Positions 7,492 through 17,082 of a DNA stretch of 64,000 nucleotides are shown here, in pieces (the first letter of the stretch is position 1; each line of letters begins with the position of its first letter). Both the position numbers and the translations under genes were made by a program. Location: positions 124,001 through 188,000 of the forward strand of contig NZ_FTNK01000011.1 in the NCBI RefSeq assembly GCF_900156375.1, written 5' to 3'. The notes under the pieces are model-generated. The model was not told where the DNA came from. It searched no databases and worked only from the letters and a program-made list of their open reading frames with translations. This DNA comes from Paenibacillus macquariensis. GTDB taxonomy: Bacteria > Bacillota > Bacilli > Paenibacillales > Paenibacillaceae.

Positions 7492-10400
7492 TTAATTAAA
7501 GTTTTTAGGGAATATATTCGTAGACTTTTTAAGCAATTCAACTGCAATCTTCCCAGCTTCTGCACGGGTCATATTACTAGTTGGATTAAAGTTATACGAA
7601 GGTTTTTTCCCACCTGGTAGCGTAATTGGGTTACCTGACATAATCTTAGCTTTCGTTACTGCCTGTATAGCTGGTAAAGCATAATAATCAATCTTCCCAG
7701 AATCAAGGAATGAGGTTGCCATACTATCCTTGAGCTTCTGATCATTTACGGAAAGTTTCAACTTAAGAGCACGAGCAATCATTACAGCCGCATCTTGTCT
7801 AGTAATCGGCATATTAGGGGAGAAGAACCCTTCTGTCCGACCAGTAATGATCCCTGCTCTAGAAGCCGTCTCCAAATGTTCAAAGTCCCATGTCGTTGTC
7901 TTAGCTCCATATGGAACATCAAAGAACGTTTGTTTGTCTCCACTCGTATTAATTGGCAAATTGAGACCTTTCACAATTAATGTAGCAAATTCGCCACGTG
8001 TTGTCTGATCATCAGCTCCAAATGCATCCGCACGCAGGTAATCCATAATCCCTTTAGAATAAAGAGCGTTCAAGATATTTCTTGCCCACGGATGGTTCGT
8101 AATATCACTGAAGCTTCTATTTAATTTGTACACTGCATAGTAACCAAATTCATCAAAAGGAACAGTGACTGTGTGCGCCTTCGAGTTCACTTCACCAGGA
8201 ACACGTGCCCACTTGCCTACCCCGCCTACATCTGTATATTTAAATACCGTTACCAATGTCCCAGCTTCATCTACAACATTGTTGTCGTAAGAAATTTTCA
8301 AAGTACCACGCTGGGAAGGAACTATTTTACGTTCAGCTTCAAATGCTGTGAATATTCCCTCTGTGGAATAGGGTGCCAAACCATTGGTAGCTGGTTTGTA
8401 TCCTGTTAAGGTACCTTTATCACCGAGCTCTCCTACACCACCACTAATCCAGTAGATGTCCGATACGCGTGTGAAGTTAAACGTTTGGGCAGTTGATGTA
8501 AAGTTGCTCTTATAAGAATCCAGTAGATTATTATTGTTGTTAATCTCTGTATTCTTGTCAATATAGACTCCATAATCATTACGTCTCTCTACTACGCCAT
8601 CTTTCGGATCTGCTATACCAAATAATAACTTCGTATCCGGATAATACTTCGTAACCCGATTACTATTCAAAGCTGCAGACTGCATAATTGTTCCTTTTGG
8701 AAAGGTCAGTTCTAACTTTTTGTTAAATATCGAATACTTTGTCGTTGGTTTCTCCACCATAAATTGAGAATCGATATTCACCTGACTCGTATAGAACACA
8801 TCGATGGTATCATTGATGGTTGTCGTTCCACGTACGATCTGAATTTTAATTTTATTGGACTTATCTGCCTTCAATCCTACATAGTCCAATGTGAAGCGAT
8901 TTTGCTTATCTGGTTCTGTACGACGGATAGCCTCTTCCTTACCTATAATAACTTTAGTTGCCCCTTCTGCTTCAATGTCAAAGCGAACAAAGTTCTTATT
9001 TACTACATATTGGTCACCAACCGTAGGTTGAGGTGCCAATAATCGGTAAGGAGCCAGTTCCCGTGTGATTTCTAAACGTTGATTGGTTCGCGCACCTGTC
9101 TTGTTGATCAACTCTAAGTTATAGACGTGTGTTCCCGTGGTTTCTGCATCAAAGCGAAAGTCACCTAATTCTTGGTTATTTCTAACCCGAAGTAAGAAAT
9201 CACTTGTAGTTCCAATAATCTCATAGAAATACTTATTAGTTCCAGTTTCAGGGTAATATCCATTCTTAAATCCATCCACTGGTACATCAACAGAGAATAT
9301 TTGTTCTGTTCCGAATAACAAATTGATTTTAGTTGCTCCACTTCCACGCAAGACCAGATCATAACTTAGCTCGCTTGTCGTATATTTCTCGTCTTTGTAG
9401 GTAAACTCAGTAGGTATAGCAAGTATTTTTTTAATCATCTCATCAGCTGCCGGTCTATCCGGATGATTTGCAGGCAACTTGAATTGATCTGCCGTTGGGA
9501 AGGGAGCTCTTTGTTCACCACTTAAAACCGTTTGTGGAACCTTACCTGGATGAAATTGAGCAACATTGGCAACGTTCTCGTCAACAATGTATATCCGTAA
9601 TTTCTTAGAAACAGGAACCAGATTCCCTGCTGCATCTCTATATTGACCTCTGAACTCGATCGTATTCTCACCTGCTACGAGCGGACCAGCCTTAGCAATA
9701 TAAATTGATAATTTGAATTTCGGGAATATCGGATCAGTTTTAGTGTCAACTAATATAACATCTGAACCGTAATCTTTATGATTAGCTACAGGTTCTTTTT
9801 CAATATTTAGTCCGTTGATGAAATACTCAGGGTTAAGATCTTTCATATCTAGGCTATTAAATCCAAAATATTCACCTGAAATAACAAAGTCCGTCTTACC
9901 GCCATCCTTAGATGAATTAAAAGAATAGGTCTGGCCATCCTGCAGATTATCCACAAGGATACCACTAATGGATGAATACGAAATAGTAACATCATAAGGA
10001 GAGGAATCTGCATATTCGAATCTTAACTTCTGTTCTCCCGTTGCAAACCCAGAAATTTTGTAAATATAAGTATTAGGAATTACAGTTCCATCCTTATCTA
10101 AAGCAGCAACTCCACCTACAATTGTCAGTTCTTTATTTCCTAATGGTAAATATTTACCTTTTAGTCCTGTTAATGCATTGTTAACTGTTCCATCTGTTTC
10201 CACCATAATATAAAAATCACTCTTCGCAACTTTTGCATTATTCAGAGGAAGCTGACTAACTGATGTTACTTTACCTGCATCAGCATCCGTGTAATCCGGG
10301 AGATACTTCATGCTCTTGATTGCAGTCTTTCCAGACAATTTATAAGAGGGATTATACGATGCCGTAAAGTTCCAAGTTACTGGAGTAGTTGCCTTCGCCC

Positions 10401-11601
10401 CATAATTCACTTGAATCTCTGGTTTTTGTATTACATTATTAGTCCCTGTAATATCCTGCTTAAAAGCAACACCTTTAACTTGAAAGGTTACAAGCCGATA
10501 TAGAGGGCCTGTAGAATCGTCGATAATTACTTCTTCAGCATCAGCCGTGGGAATCGCAAATTCCCCTTTATCATTATAAAGATTCGGCGCAAGCATAGTA
10601 ATAGAATAATCTTTCTTATCTATTGTAACGACATGATCTTTTTCAAAACTCTTACCACTCGCAGAATATGGCAACATCATTTGGATGATCAAGTCATTTG
10701 GAGCTGAACTAGCACTGTCCTTCAGAACAGGAACATTATTCAGCAAGTCATACGTCTTCGCTCCATTGTTATTATCTATAATACGTAGATCAATAAACGG
10801 ATCCTTATCCGTGAAATAATAAACGTCACGGGTAATTTCTATAGAATCTGAGCCGTTAGTAAACTTAATAGACAATTTATTCAGACCAGCATTAAGCTTT
10901 AGTGGTGATGTCGTTAGTTGGTTATCATAAATATCAGCTGACAACGGAGAACCACCGTTGACGGTAACTGTTGCCTTAGTAGCATTATAAACTTCCCCAG
11001 CTAGATAAATCTGAGGGTTCTTGACTACTACTCTTGTACCTTCATTCAGACTGATATCGTAAGGAAATCCGCTACCCATTATTGAGAGCTTAGAGAAGTA
11101 AGGGATTTTATCGTACAATACGTAAAAGGTCTCAGACCCTTCTAGGCTACCAAACTTTCCTTTGAAAGTAATTCGGTTCAATCCGGGAAACAAGGTCAGA
11201 CTAGAAGCATTAAACCGTTTATCGTTATTGTTATCCACCATAACAATACCCGGCGTTGAGTGTACCTTATCAGCTATCCATGTAGGACTCTTCGTAGAAG
11301 TATCCCACGACATAAGGTCAATCTGGGCACTCAGGCTGTTACTCGATACTTTAGAAAAAGTACCGCTAATAGCAATCGTAGGACTATTTGTTACTTTCAC
11401 TTTGGTTCTAAGATCTGAACCATTCCCTATCGTGTTAGGATCAAGATTGGCAGTAGCTAAGATTGCTCGGTCTTCTGGAGCAAAATAAGTAGTTGAGACT
11501 AGGTCAGCCGCAGAAGCTGTTGAAAAGGTCCCTATTGGAAATAATCCCATTATTAATGATAACAAGCCTATCCACACTATCGATTTCTTAAAGCGTTGCA
11601 T
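7492..11601 (-). CDS. Giant exported protein with C-terminal SLH domains
   Basis: 1369 residues. Residues 1-32 form a signal peptide (two Lys, hydrophobic core IVWIGLLSLIMGLF, cleavage near ASAA). The body (about 33-1150) is a series of beta-rich, Ig-like or cadherin-like segments without motifs I can name. The last 206 residues hold three SLH domains: FSDITNHPWARN...TTRGEFA (from 1164), FFDVPYGAKTT...ITRQDAA, and FLDSGKIDYYAL...MTRAEAG. Here the motifs are canonical, unlike the main S-layer protein. The gene starts at ATG 11601 with GAAGGAG 10 bases upstream and has its own terminator. It should be wall-anchored through the pyruvylated polymer made by the adjacent csaB cluster. Enzymatic function is unlikely from what can be seen; adhesion or a second surface layer is plausible. 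Confidence 0.88.
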   Translation of the reverse strand: MQRFKKSIVWIGLLSLIMGLFPIGTFSTASAADLVSTTYFAPEDRAILATANLDPNTIGNGSDLRTKVKVTNSPTIAISGTFSKVSSNSLSAQIDLMSWDTSTKSPTWIADKVHSTPGIVMVDNNNDKRFNASSLTLFPGLNRITFKGKFGSLEGSETFYVLYDKIPYFSKLSIMGSGFPYDISLNEGTRVVVKNPQIYLAGEVYNATKATVTVNGGSPLSADIYDNQLTTSPLKLNAGLNKLSIKFTNGSDSIEITRDVYYFTDKDPFIDLRIIDNNNGAKTYDLLNNVPVLKDSASSAPNDLIIQMMLPYSASGKSFEKDHVVTIDKKDYSITMLAPNLYNDKGEFAIPTADAEEVIIDDSTGPLYRLVTFQVKGVAFKQDITGTNNVIQKPEIQVNYGAKATTPVTWNFTASYNPSYKLSGKTAIKSMKYLPDYTDADAGKVTSVSQLPLNNAKVAKSDFYIMVETDGTVNNALTGLKGKYLPLGNKELTIVGGVAALDKDGTVIPNTYIYKISGFATGEQKLRFEYADSSPYDVTISYSSISGILVDNLQDGQTYSFNSSKDGGKTDFVISGEYFGFNSLDMKDLNPEYFINGLNIEKEPVANHKDYGSDVILVDTKTDPIFPKFKLSIYIAKAGPLVAGENTIEFRGQYRDAAGNLVPVSKKLRIYIVDENVANVAQFHPGKVPQTVLSGEQRAPFPTADQFKLPANHPDRPAADEMIKKILAIPTEFTYKDEKYTTSELSYDLVLRGSGATKINLLFGTEQIFSVDVPVDGFKNGYYPETGTNKYFYEIIGTTSDFLLRVRNNQELGDFRFDAETTGTHVYNLELINKTGARTNQRLEITRELAPYRLLAPQPTVGDQYVVNKNFVRFDIEAEGATKVIIGKEEAIRRTEPDKQNRFTLDYVGLKADKSNKIKIQIVRGTTTINDTIDVFYTSQVNIDSQFMVEKPTTKYSIFNKKLELTFPKGTIMQSAALNSNRVTKYYPDTKLLFGIADPKDGVVERRNDYGVYIDKNTEINNNNNLLDSYKSNFTSTAQTFNFTRVSDIYWISGGVGELGDKGTLTGYKPATNGLAPYSTEGIFTAFEAERKIVPSQRGTLKISYDNNVVDEAGTLVTVFKYTDVGGVGKWARVPGEVNSKAHTVTVPFDEFGYYAVYKLNRSFSDITNHPWARNILNALYSKGIMDYLRADAFGADDQTTRGEFATLIVKGLNLPINTSGDKQTFFDVPYGAKTTTWDFEHLETASRAGIITGRTEGFFSPNMPITRQDAAVMIARALKLKLSVNDQKLKDSMATSFLDSGKIDYYALPAIQAVTKAKIMSGNPITLPGGKKPSYNFNPTSNMTRAEAGKIAVELLKKSTNIFPKNFN

Positions 11602-11785
11602 GTATAAATCTCTCCTTCTCCGTGTTGATTTTATTGATGCTCCTGTTACAACACAATCAGGAACCGTCCAATAGCGTCACTTACTTTAATTATCGGTGTT
11701 GAAGGTCGAATTTTTTAGGGAAATAGCGAAATATGTTTAAATAAGTCCCCTAGATTAGTTAATATTAGTAAAATAATTTTAAAAA

Positions 11786-11819
11786 AAAGCGCAACCCCTC
11801 TAAAAAGGAGCTGCGCTTT
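11786..11819 (-). terminator. Terminator after tagO
   Basis: On the minus strand AAAGCGCAGCTCC pairs with GGGTTGCGCTTT (small internal mismatch) and is followed by eight T or more. It ends the DUF5693-csaB-tagA-tagO unit. Confidence 0.85.
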
Positions 11820-11854
11820 GGGATTACATATTTATTTAAGTTATTCGATGCTGT

Positions 11855-12982
11855 CTACAATTTCGATCTTGTCTCAGCATTCTCTTTCATACGCAATCTT
11901 GCGATTAGGTTCAATAAAGGCCGCTTCGTCTTACCGATGAGTCCGATCAGTTCAGCTCCAATCTGTAGGAAGAATGTCATGATACAAATCACGACGAAGG
12001 TAACCCAGTTCGCATCGTATAGTGCTGCAGATGATTGAATGACGGCTAGTACTCCAAAGAAAGTAGCAATTCCGTAAATAATCAATACACTTTGACGATG
12101 ACTAAACCCTAGTTCTCCTAAGCAGTGATGTAGATGACCTTTGTCAGGAGCAAATATAGGTTTCTTCTGCACCCAGCGACGTACAATGGCGAAGAATGTA
12201 TCGGATAATGGCACGGCGATAATAATTAAAGGAGTGATAAGTGATACTACCGCAACTTGTTTAAATCCTAGCAATGACAACATGGCTAGACAGAAACCAA
12301 GAAATAATGATCCCGAATCCCCCATAAAGATCTTAGCCGGATGGAAGTTGAAGAATAGAAATCCAATAATAGCTCCAAGAAGAATCATACATAGTAGTGC
12401 AATCATCATGTTGCCCATAAGAAGAGACATCACAAGGATCGCCCCAATGGCAATAGCGGACACGCCGGCAGCCAGTCCATCCAAACCGTCAATCAAATTA
12501 ATAGCGTTCGTTACTCCCACAATCCAGAAGATCGTAAGCGGAATGGAAATCCAGCTCTCTAATGAAGAGTAAGTATCGTTAAAAGGTATATTTACAAAGT
12601 TCACTGATATATCAAATCCAAAAACCACGACACATGCAGCAGCAATCTGAGCTACAAATTTCAGCTTAGCTGATAATTGAAAGCGATCATCTAGTGCACC
12701 AATAAGTACAATCATGGTTCCACCAATAAGAAATGCTTTGATGAAATTAGTATCCCGGAGCGACAAATCACTCGCTACGAATGGTAGTGCCAATAAAAGA
12801 GCTATCACAAAAGCTAAATAAATTCCGAGTCCACCCAGTCGAGGCATAATTTTCGTATGCACTTTGCGGGCATCAGGAACATCTATAGCGCCTACTTTAA
12901 AAGCAAATTTCTTCACTTGAGGCGTAAATAAGAGTGCCAGCCCTAAGGACAAGACAAATCCGATGATAGATATCATTAACAT
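11855..12982 (-). CDS. tagO: UDP-GlcNAc:undecaprenyl-phosphate GlcNAc-1-phosphate transferase
   Basis: Integral membrane enzyme (375 residues, about ten or eleven hydrophobic segments) that starts wall-polymer synthesis by moving GlcNAc-1-phosphate from UDP-GlcNAc to undecaprenyl phosphate on the cytoplasmic face. Seen motifs: the catalytic aspartates in GALDDRFQLS and NLIDGLDGLAAG, FMGDSGSLFLG, and the His-rich loop KGHLHHCLGELGFSHRQ. These place it in the WecA/TagO branch of the MraY superfamily. GGAGG lies 13 bases before ATG 12982. A neighbouring TagA/WecG-type transferase and CsaB indicate that its lipid product feeds the secondary wall polymer that anchors SLH proteins. WecA naming would be equally valid. 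Confidence 0.93.
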   Translation of the reverse strand: MLMISIIGFVLSLGLALLFTPQVKKFAFKVGAIDVPDARKVHTKIMPRLGGLGIYLAFVIALLLALPFVASDLSLRDTNFIKAFLIGGTMIVLIGALDDRFQLSAKLKFVAQIAAACVVVFGFDISVNFVNIPFNDTYSSLESWISIPLTIFWIVGVTNAINLIDGLDGLAAGVSAIAIGAILVMSLLMGNMMIALLCMILLGAIIGFLFFNFHPAKIFMGDSGSLFLGFCLAMLSLLGFKQVAVVSLITPLIIIAVPLSDTFFAIVRRWVQKKPIFAPDKGHLHHCLGELGFSHRQSVLIIYGIATFFGVLAVIQSSAALYDANWVTFVVICIMTFFLQIGAELIGLIGKTKRPLLNLIARLRMKENAETRSKL

Positions 12983-13097
12983 TTTAAGTGTTCAACCTCC
13001 ATTTTCTCTAACGGAATGAATTATACTCCGTTCGAAAAATAAACACCAACTCTGTATTTCAGCAATTTACCGTGTTATTAGCTCGATATCGCCCATT

Positions 13098-13862
13098 TTA
13101 GTTAGGTTTTGTCACGTTTCCTTTATCACGGAGTACTTTAACTACGAATTGCGGCAATGCAAGCATTCTTCGGAATCTCGTAGGCTCACTTAGAAGCCGA
13201 TATAACCACTCGGAGCGAAGCTTTTGAAATAAAATAGGAGCACGTTTTGTCTTCCCTGAAATGATGTCAAAACTGCCTCCAACGCCCATCATGATTGGGA
13301 CGGCCAGTTGTTCTTTATAACGAAAGATCCATGGTTCCTGAGTATCCGCACCACGCGCTACGAGGAGAATATCTGGGTTAGTATCCCTAATCTGCTTAAT
13401 CACGATATCATCTTCCTTTGGACCAAAAAATCCATCGCGATATCCAGCTATTATAATTCCTGGATACTGCAATTGTAACCTCGATGCAGTCTCCTGAATC
13501 ACTTCTGACGTGGAACCAAGTAAGTATATTCTCCAGTGCTCGCTTTCACCGGCTCCCATCAGCTCATGAAGTAGATCGAATCCTGCAACACGTTCCTGTA
13601 CAGGTTCCCCACCTACGTTAGCTGCCCACACAACACCGGTTCCATCAGGAACGATTAATTCTGCCTGTTCCATGACTGTTCGATAATTAGGATCCTTCAT
13701 TGCAGTCATGACCATAATGGGATTGGCAGTAATCACCTGATGTGGTGTGCGTGATGTAATAACTTCAGTTAAATACTTAACGGTATCAGACATTCCCCAC
13801 TTGCATACTTCGATCCCAAATATCGGGACAGTAGGTACTTCTCTTAACGATTTATCGTTCAT
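13098..13862 (-). CDS. tagA: WecG/TagA/CpsF-family glycosyltransferase
   Basis: 254 residues; the family (GT26) usually adds ManNAc or ManNAcA to lipid-linked GlcNAc, the second step of linkage-unit synthesis. Recognised by NPIMVMTAMKDPNYRTV, the VPDGTGVVWAA segment (the family catalytic-region Asp), FGPKEDDIVI, and the C-terminal GVGGSFDIISGKTKRAP then LRSEWLYRLLSEPTRFRRM. The motif that in many members reads G-x-P-K-Q-E reads GADTQEPWI here. Start ATG 13862 overlaps the csaB stop by 4 bases, so the two are translationally coupled. The donor UDP-ManNAc would come from the wecB epimerase at 35.6 kb. Confidence 0.9.
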   Translation of the reverse strand: MNDKSLREVPTVPIFGIEVCKWGMSDTVKYLTEVITSRTPHQVITANPIMVMTAMKDPNYRTVMEQAELIVPDGTGVVWAANVGGEPVQERVAGFDLLHELMGAGESEHWRIYLLGSTSEVIQETASRLQLQYPGIIIAGYRDGFFGPKEDDIVIKQIRDTNPDILLVARGADTQEPWIFRYKEQLAVPIMMGVGGSFDIISGKTKRAPILFQKLRSEWLYRLLSEPTRFRRMLALPQFVVKVLRDKGNVTKPN

Positions 13863-15004
13863 TTATAATCACCTTTGAAGATATATTCTACAATTCTTTG
13901 TGCAGGCACCTGTGCCTCTTGCTTCAATTGATCAATTTGTGTTGCATGAACTTTTCGCCAATCCTCTTCGTGAAACAATACACGTGCGATCTCAGAAGAT
14001 AATGCAGATGGTGCTAATGATGACGTATCACCTACGGGTTGAAGTCCAAGTCTTTCTAGAAAGTGATTGATCTTAGGGTCGTAGGAGATACCAATCATCG
14101 GAATGCGAGCATTAGCAGCATAGATCAAGCTATGGAGCCTCATTCCAATCACAAGTTGGCACTGACTGATCTCCCATAACATGTCCTGTGGATGGACGGC
14201 ATCTGAACACAGACTGATGCGACTTCCTGTAGATGAAACATCCCCAAGCTGGTCGATCATGTATTGTGATGCTTCTACATCGCTTGGAAGATGAAACGGC
14301 AGGAATCTCAAATGAACAGGCTGTTTCTGCATGACCATTTGTAACCCTTCTACGATCTTCAGCAGTTCAGTACGTTCTTTCTCCCAATAACGAACTGAGA
14401 TACCAATCACGGGTAAATCCATATTTCCATGCCCATTCGTAACTTCATTCAAAGGTTTATGTTGTTCCTTCGGATGTAGCCCCATTACGGGATCAGGCAC
14501 GACATCAATTGATTTACCTCGTAATCCCATCTTCTGGAGTAACTCAGCGGATTCGTGATCACGAACTGAAATGTAAGTACATTTCTTAAATACCAATTTA
14601 ATCATCGAATGAAACAATCCCCGACTCACAGGGCCTACGCCCTGAGAATAAATAAATGTAGGTTTTCCCATCCATTGAGCCAACTTTATAATCCCCAAGT
14701 AATATGGGATCGTCTTGGGACTGGTAACATCTTGAAGTAAACTTCCACCACCGCTTATTAATCCACTGCTACTCTTAATAGCTTGTCTCACTTCGCCAAG
14801 CTTCATGCGATGTACAGCTTGAACACCATAGGTTAACTTGGTCCACTCGGGGTCAATAGATAGTACAACAGGTTGTAGATTTAATCCCAACGCCTTAGAT
14901 TGTTCTTCTAGAGCAGTTAGAATAGACTGAAGGACAGCTTCGTCCCCGCTGTTCTTATATCCGTAATACCCCGATATAACTATCGTCTGAGGCGTGGTGA
15001 CCAT
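13859..15004 (-). CDS. csaB: CsaB-type polysaccharide pyruvyl transferase
   Basis: 381 residues. CsaB transfers pyruvate from phosphoenolpyruvate to a ManNAc-type residue of the secondary cell-wall polymer, the modification SLH domains bind. Seen: N-terminal VISGYYGYKNSGDEAVLQSI (typical of the family), SGGGSLLQDVTS, IYSQGVGPVS, VRDHESAELLQKMG, and the C-terminal GMRLHSLIYAANARIPMIGISYDPKI. I chose ATG 15004 because AAGGGTG lies 9 bases upstream and the conserved region starts right after it; an in-frame start at 15034 is possible. It overlaps the upstream DUF5693 gene by 25 bases and tagA by 4. Two SLH-protein genes lie a few kilobases downstream, an expected pairing. Confidence 0.93.
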   Translation of the reverse strand: MVTTPQTIVISGYYGYKNSGDEAVLQSILTALEEQSKALGLNLQPVVLSIDPEWTKLTYGVQAVHRMKLGEVRQAIKSSSGLISGGGSLLQDVTSPKTIPYYLGIIKLAQWMGKPTFIYSQGVGPVSRGLFHSMIKLVFKKCTYISVRDHESAELLQKMGLRGKSIDVVPDPVMGLHPKEQHKPLNEVTNGHGNMDLPVIGISVRYWEKERTELLKIVEGLQMVMQKQPVHLRFLPFHLPSDVEASQYMIDQLGDVSSTGSRISLCSDAVHPQDMLWEISQCQLVIGMRLHSLIYAANARIPMIGISYDPKINHFLERLGLQPVGDTSSLAPSALSSEIARVLFHEEDWRKVHATQIDQLKQEAQVPAQRIVEYIFKGDYK

Positions 15005-16995
15005 CGTTTCCAACACCCTTCTGCAATCTGCCATACGAAGATTGCCATAAGTCCAATAACAAGTCCCAATCCCAACCCTAACAGGTTACGAATAAGAGAT
15101 ATTGTGAGAGGTGTATGAATATGAGCAAATGTATCTACCATAGACAATTGTCCAATGACCGCAATGATCATAATGTAGATCGCATTACGATACTTAATGG
15201 ATAAGAAAGCACCAAGTATCAACAATGGATGTGCCATAAGGAATTCCTTGTTACGTGGGCGAACACCGAATGTATTCTCCATGAATGTACGGAATGACAT
15301 CTCAAGTGATGTTACCGACCCACCGTTACCTGTACGGCTTAAATAATACAATCCTAACACACCGATAATCCCAACCACTATGACACCCAACACAGTAATT
15401 CGACTGCGTAGAATTGTACTCAATTTCTGACGGAGATTTCCTCCACGATAAAGGACAACATACAGCGCTGTGAGCGCAATAGGACCAAAGTGGAGTAGAC
15501 TTACTCCTCTGAACTGATTAAGAACTAATTCATACGTAATATTGTTCAGCAGTGCAACAACGAAAGGAATCGCACTTAAAGAAATAATGGATGTCTTCAC
15601 GAACAAGACAAGTGCATGCGCCAATCGACGGCTTAACTTCATATCATTCGTTTGCGCATTTAATTCATTAATCTTACGAATCGCAAGCACCATAGCTATC
15701 GTTGGTGCGCTGATTGCCACAAGTAACGCAAGTCCCTGTTCAAATAATGTAGGTCTTAGAACGAATAGTCCCGCACTACCTATCATCCCTAATACAAAAG
15801 CAGAGATCGTAAGTAGTGGGATGAAATAGGATACTAATAGCGATATAAAAGCAACAGCACCCAGGACTACTACCATCTTCAATATTCGTTGATAGGACGA
15901 GTCTGCAATATCAAACGCTTTAGCTTGGCCAATTGTAAATCCGTCGTGCTTGAGCTTATCAATGGCGTTACCTGGTTCTGAAAGACTGTGGATCAAATTA
16001 TCCATAGAATTCGTAATCATTGCTTTAGAACTATTACGACTTGGGGCTGCGTTCAAGTAAAACATACGAATATTGCGATCTTTACTAGCAAGAGCAAATC
16101 GATCTGCAATTTTCTTCACATCGAGAGTAGCATCGCCTTCACTTAGGGAATATATTCGCACGACATTATAATCAAGGTCATATGCTAATTTGTTGAAACC
16201 CAATTGAGGTTTCTTTAAATTCTCAATCGCCGCAATACCGATACCGTGTTCTTTAAGTAACTCAGCAAAAGCGTCCAAGCTATTCATACTTCCATTGTCA
16301 TTGTAGCCTTTGACGGACTCCCCTTCGAAGAGAATACGCTTTACTCCTGCCGCGGCATAGTCGGAAATCAAATCCTCCATATACTCTTGATTATAGGGAA
16401 GACTATCTCCCATGCGAGGTACAATGTTAAAGCCTTTGCTACGTAACATTTCAAACGTAATTGGATCTGAGCGCATAGGTTTCATCACAGCATTCTCTAG
16501 AGGAGTCTCAATGATAAGCCCCTTATGATTCTCAAATGTCCATGGCTTCACAACCAACTCAAGCCTATTGAATGTCTCCTCGATCAGAGGTGTTATCTTA
16601 CTTGCATTCTCTTCATTAGTGAATACAATATACGTAAAGTTTTCATTTACGGGAATTAGTTGATTTGTCTTATTGGCGATATCTTTACTATTATAGAGCG
16701 TAATCCGCCGTGATCTCTGGAATTCATCTAACGTACTTTCGAACATGGCCATACTGCTCACGCCAGCCTCTTTCAGACGATCCAATTGTTCATTAATGTA
16801 ATCCACAGGGTGGGCTTCATAAGCAGCAATGTCCACCAAATCACGGTAATCGAATACAAACTCCACTTGATTAGCGGATGTCTCTGTCTTAAAACGGTCA
16901 TACGCCACAGGCATAGCCGCTACAATACCGACTATAACTAGTATCCATAACCATTTACGGGAGAGTATACTCCACTTTTTCCAATTATACTGCAC
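14980..16995 (-). CDS. DUF5693-type membrane protein of the csaB cluster
   Basis: 671 residues with one N-terminal membrane segment (about 12-30), a large extracytoplasmic domain (35-365) and a C-terminal block of about eight membrane segments (from about 370). This layout, the central LFEGESVKGYND and GIAAIENLKKPQLGFNK segments, and its position upstream of csaB fit the DUF5693 family. Function is unproved. A role in export, modification or ligation of the pyruvylated wall polymer is an inference from context. I chose GTG 16995 because AGGAGG lies 9 bases upstream; an ATG at 17013 contains that ribosome site within its own first codons. Overlaps csaB, so coupled. Confidence 0.8.
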   Translation of the reverse strand: MQYNWKKWSILSRKWLWILVIVGIVAAMPVAYDRFKTETSANQVEFVFDYRDLVDIAAYEAHPVDYINEQLDRLKEAGVSSMAMFESTLDEFQRSRRITLYNSKDIANKTNQLIPVNENFTYIVFTNEENASKITPLIEETFNRLELVVKPWTFENHKGLIIETPLENAVMKPMRSDPITFEMLRSKGFNIVPRMGDSLPYNQEYMEDLISDYAAAGVKRILFEGESVKGYNDNGSMNSLDAFAELLKEHGIGIAAIENLKKPQLGFNKLAYDLDYNVVRIYSLSEGDATLDVKKIADRFALASKDRNIRMFYLNAAPSRNSSKAMITNSMDNLIHSLSEPGNAIDKLKHDGFTIGQAKAFDIADSSYQRILKMVVVLGAVAFISLLVSYFIPLLTISAFVLGMIGSAGLFVLRPTLFEQGLALLVAISAPTIAMVLAIRKINELNAQTNDMKLSRRLAHALVLFVKTSIISLSAIPFVVALLNNITYELVLNQFRGVSLLHFGPIALTALYVVLYRGGNLRQKLSTILRSRITVLGVIVVGIIGVLGLYYLSRTGNGGSVTSLEMSFRTFMENTFGVRPRNKEFLMAHPLLILGAFLSIKYRNAIYIMIIAVIGQLSMVDTFAHIHTPLTISLIRNLLGLGLGLVIGLMAIFVWQIAEGCWKRWSPRLRR

Positions 16996-17082
16996 TGACA
17001 AGTACCTCCTCATGTCTCATTCAGGACAGATGGACATTCTATTTGAATGCCCATCTGTCCTGAAACTATCTAAGCAATCTTT

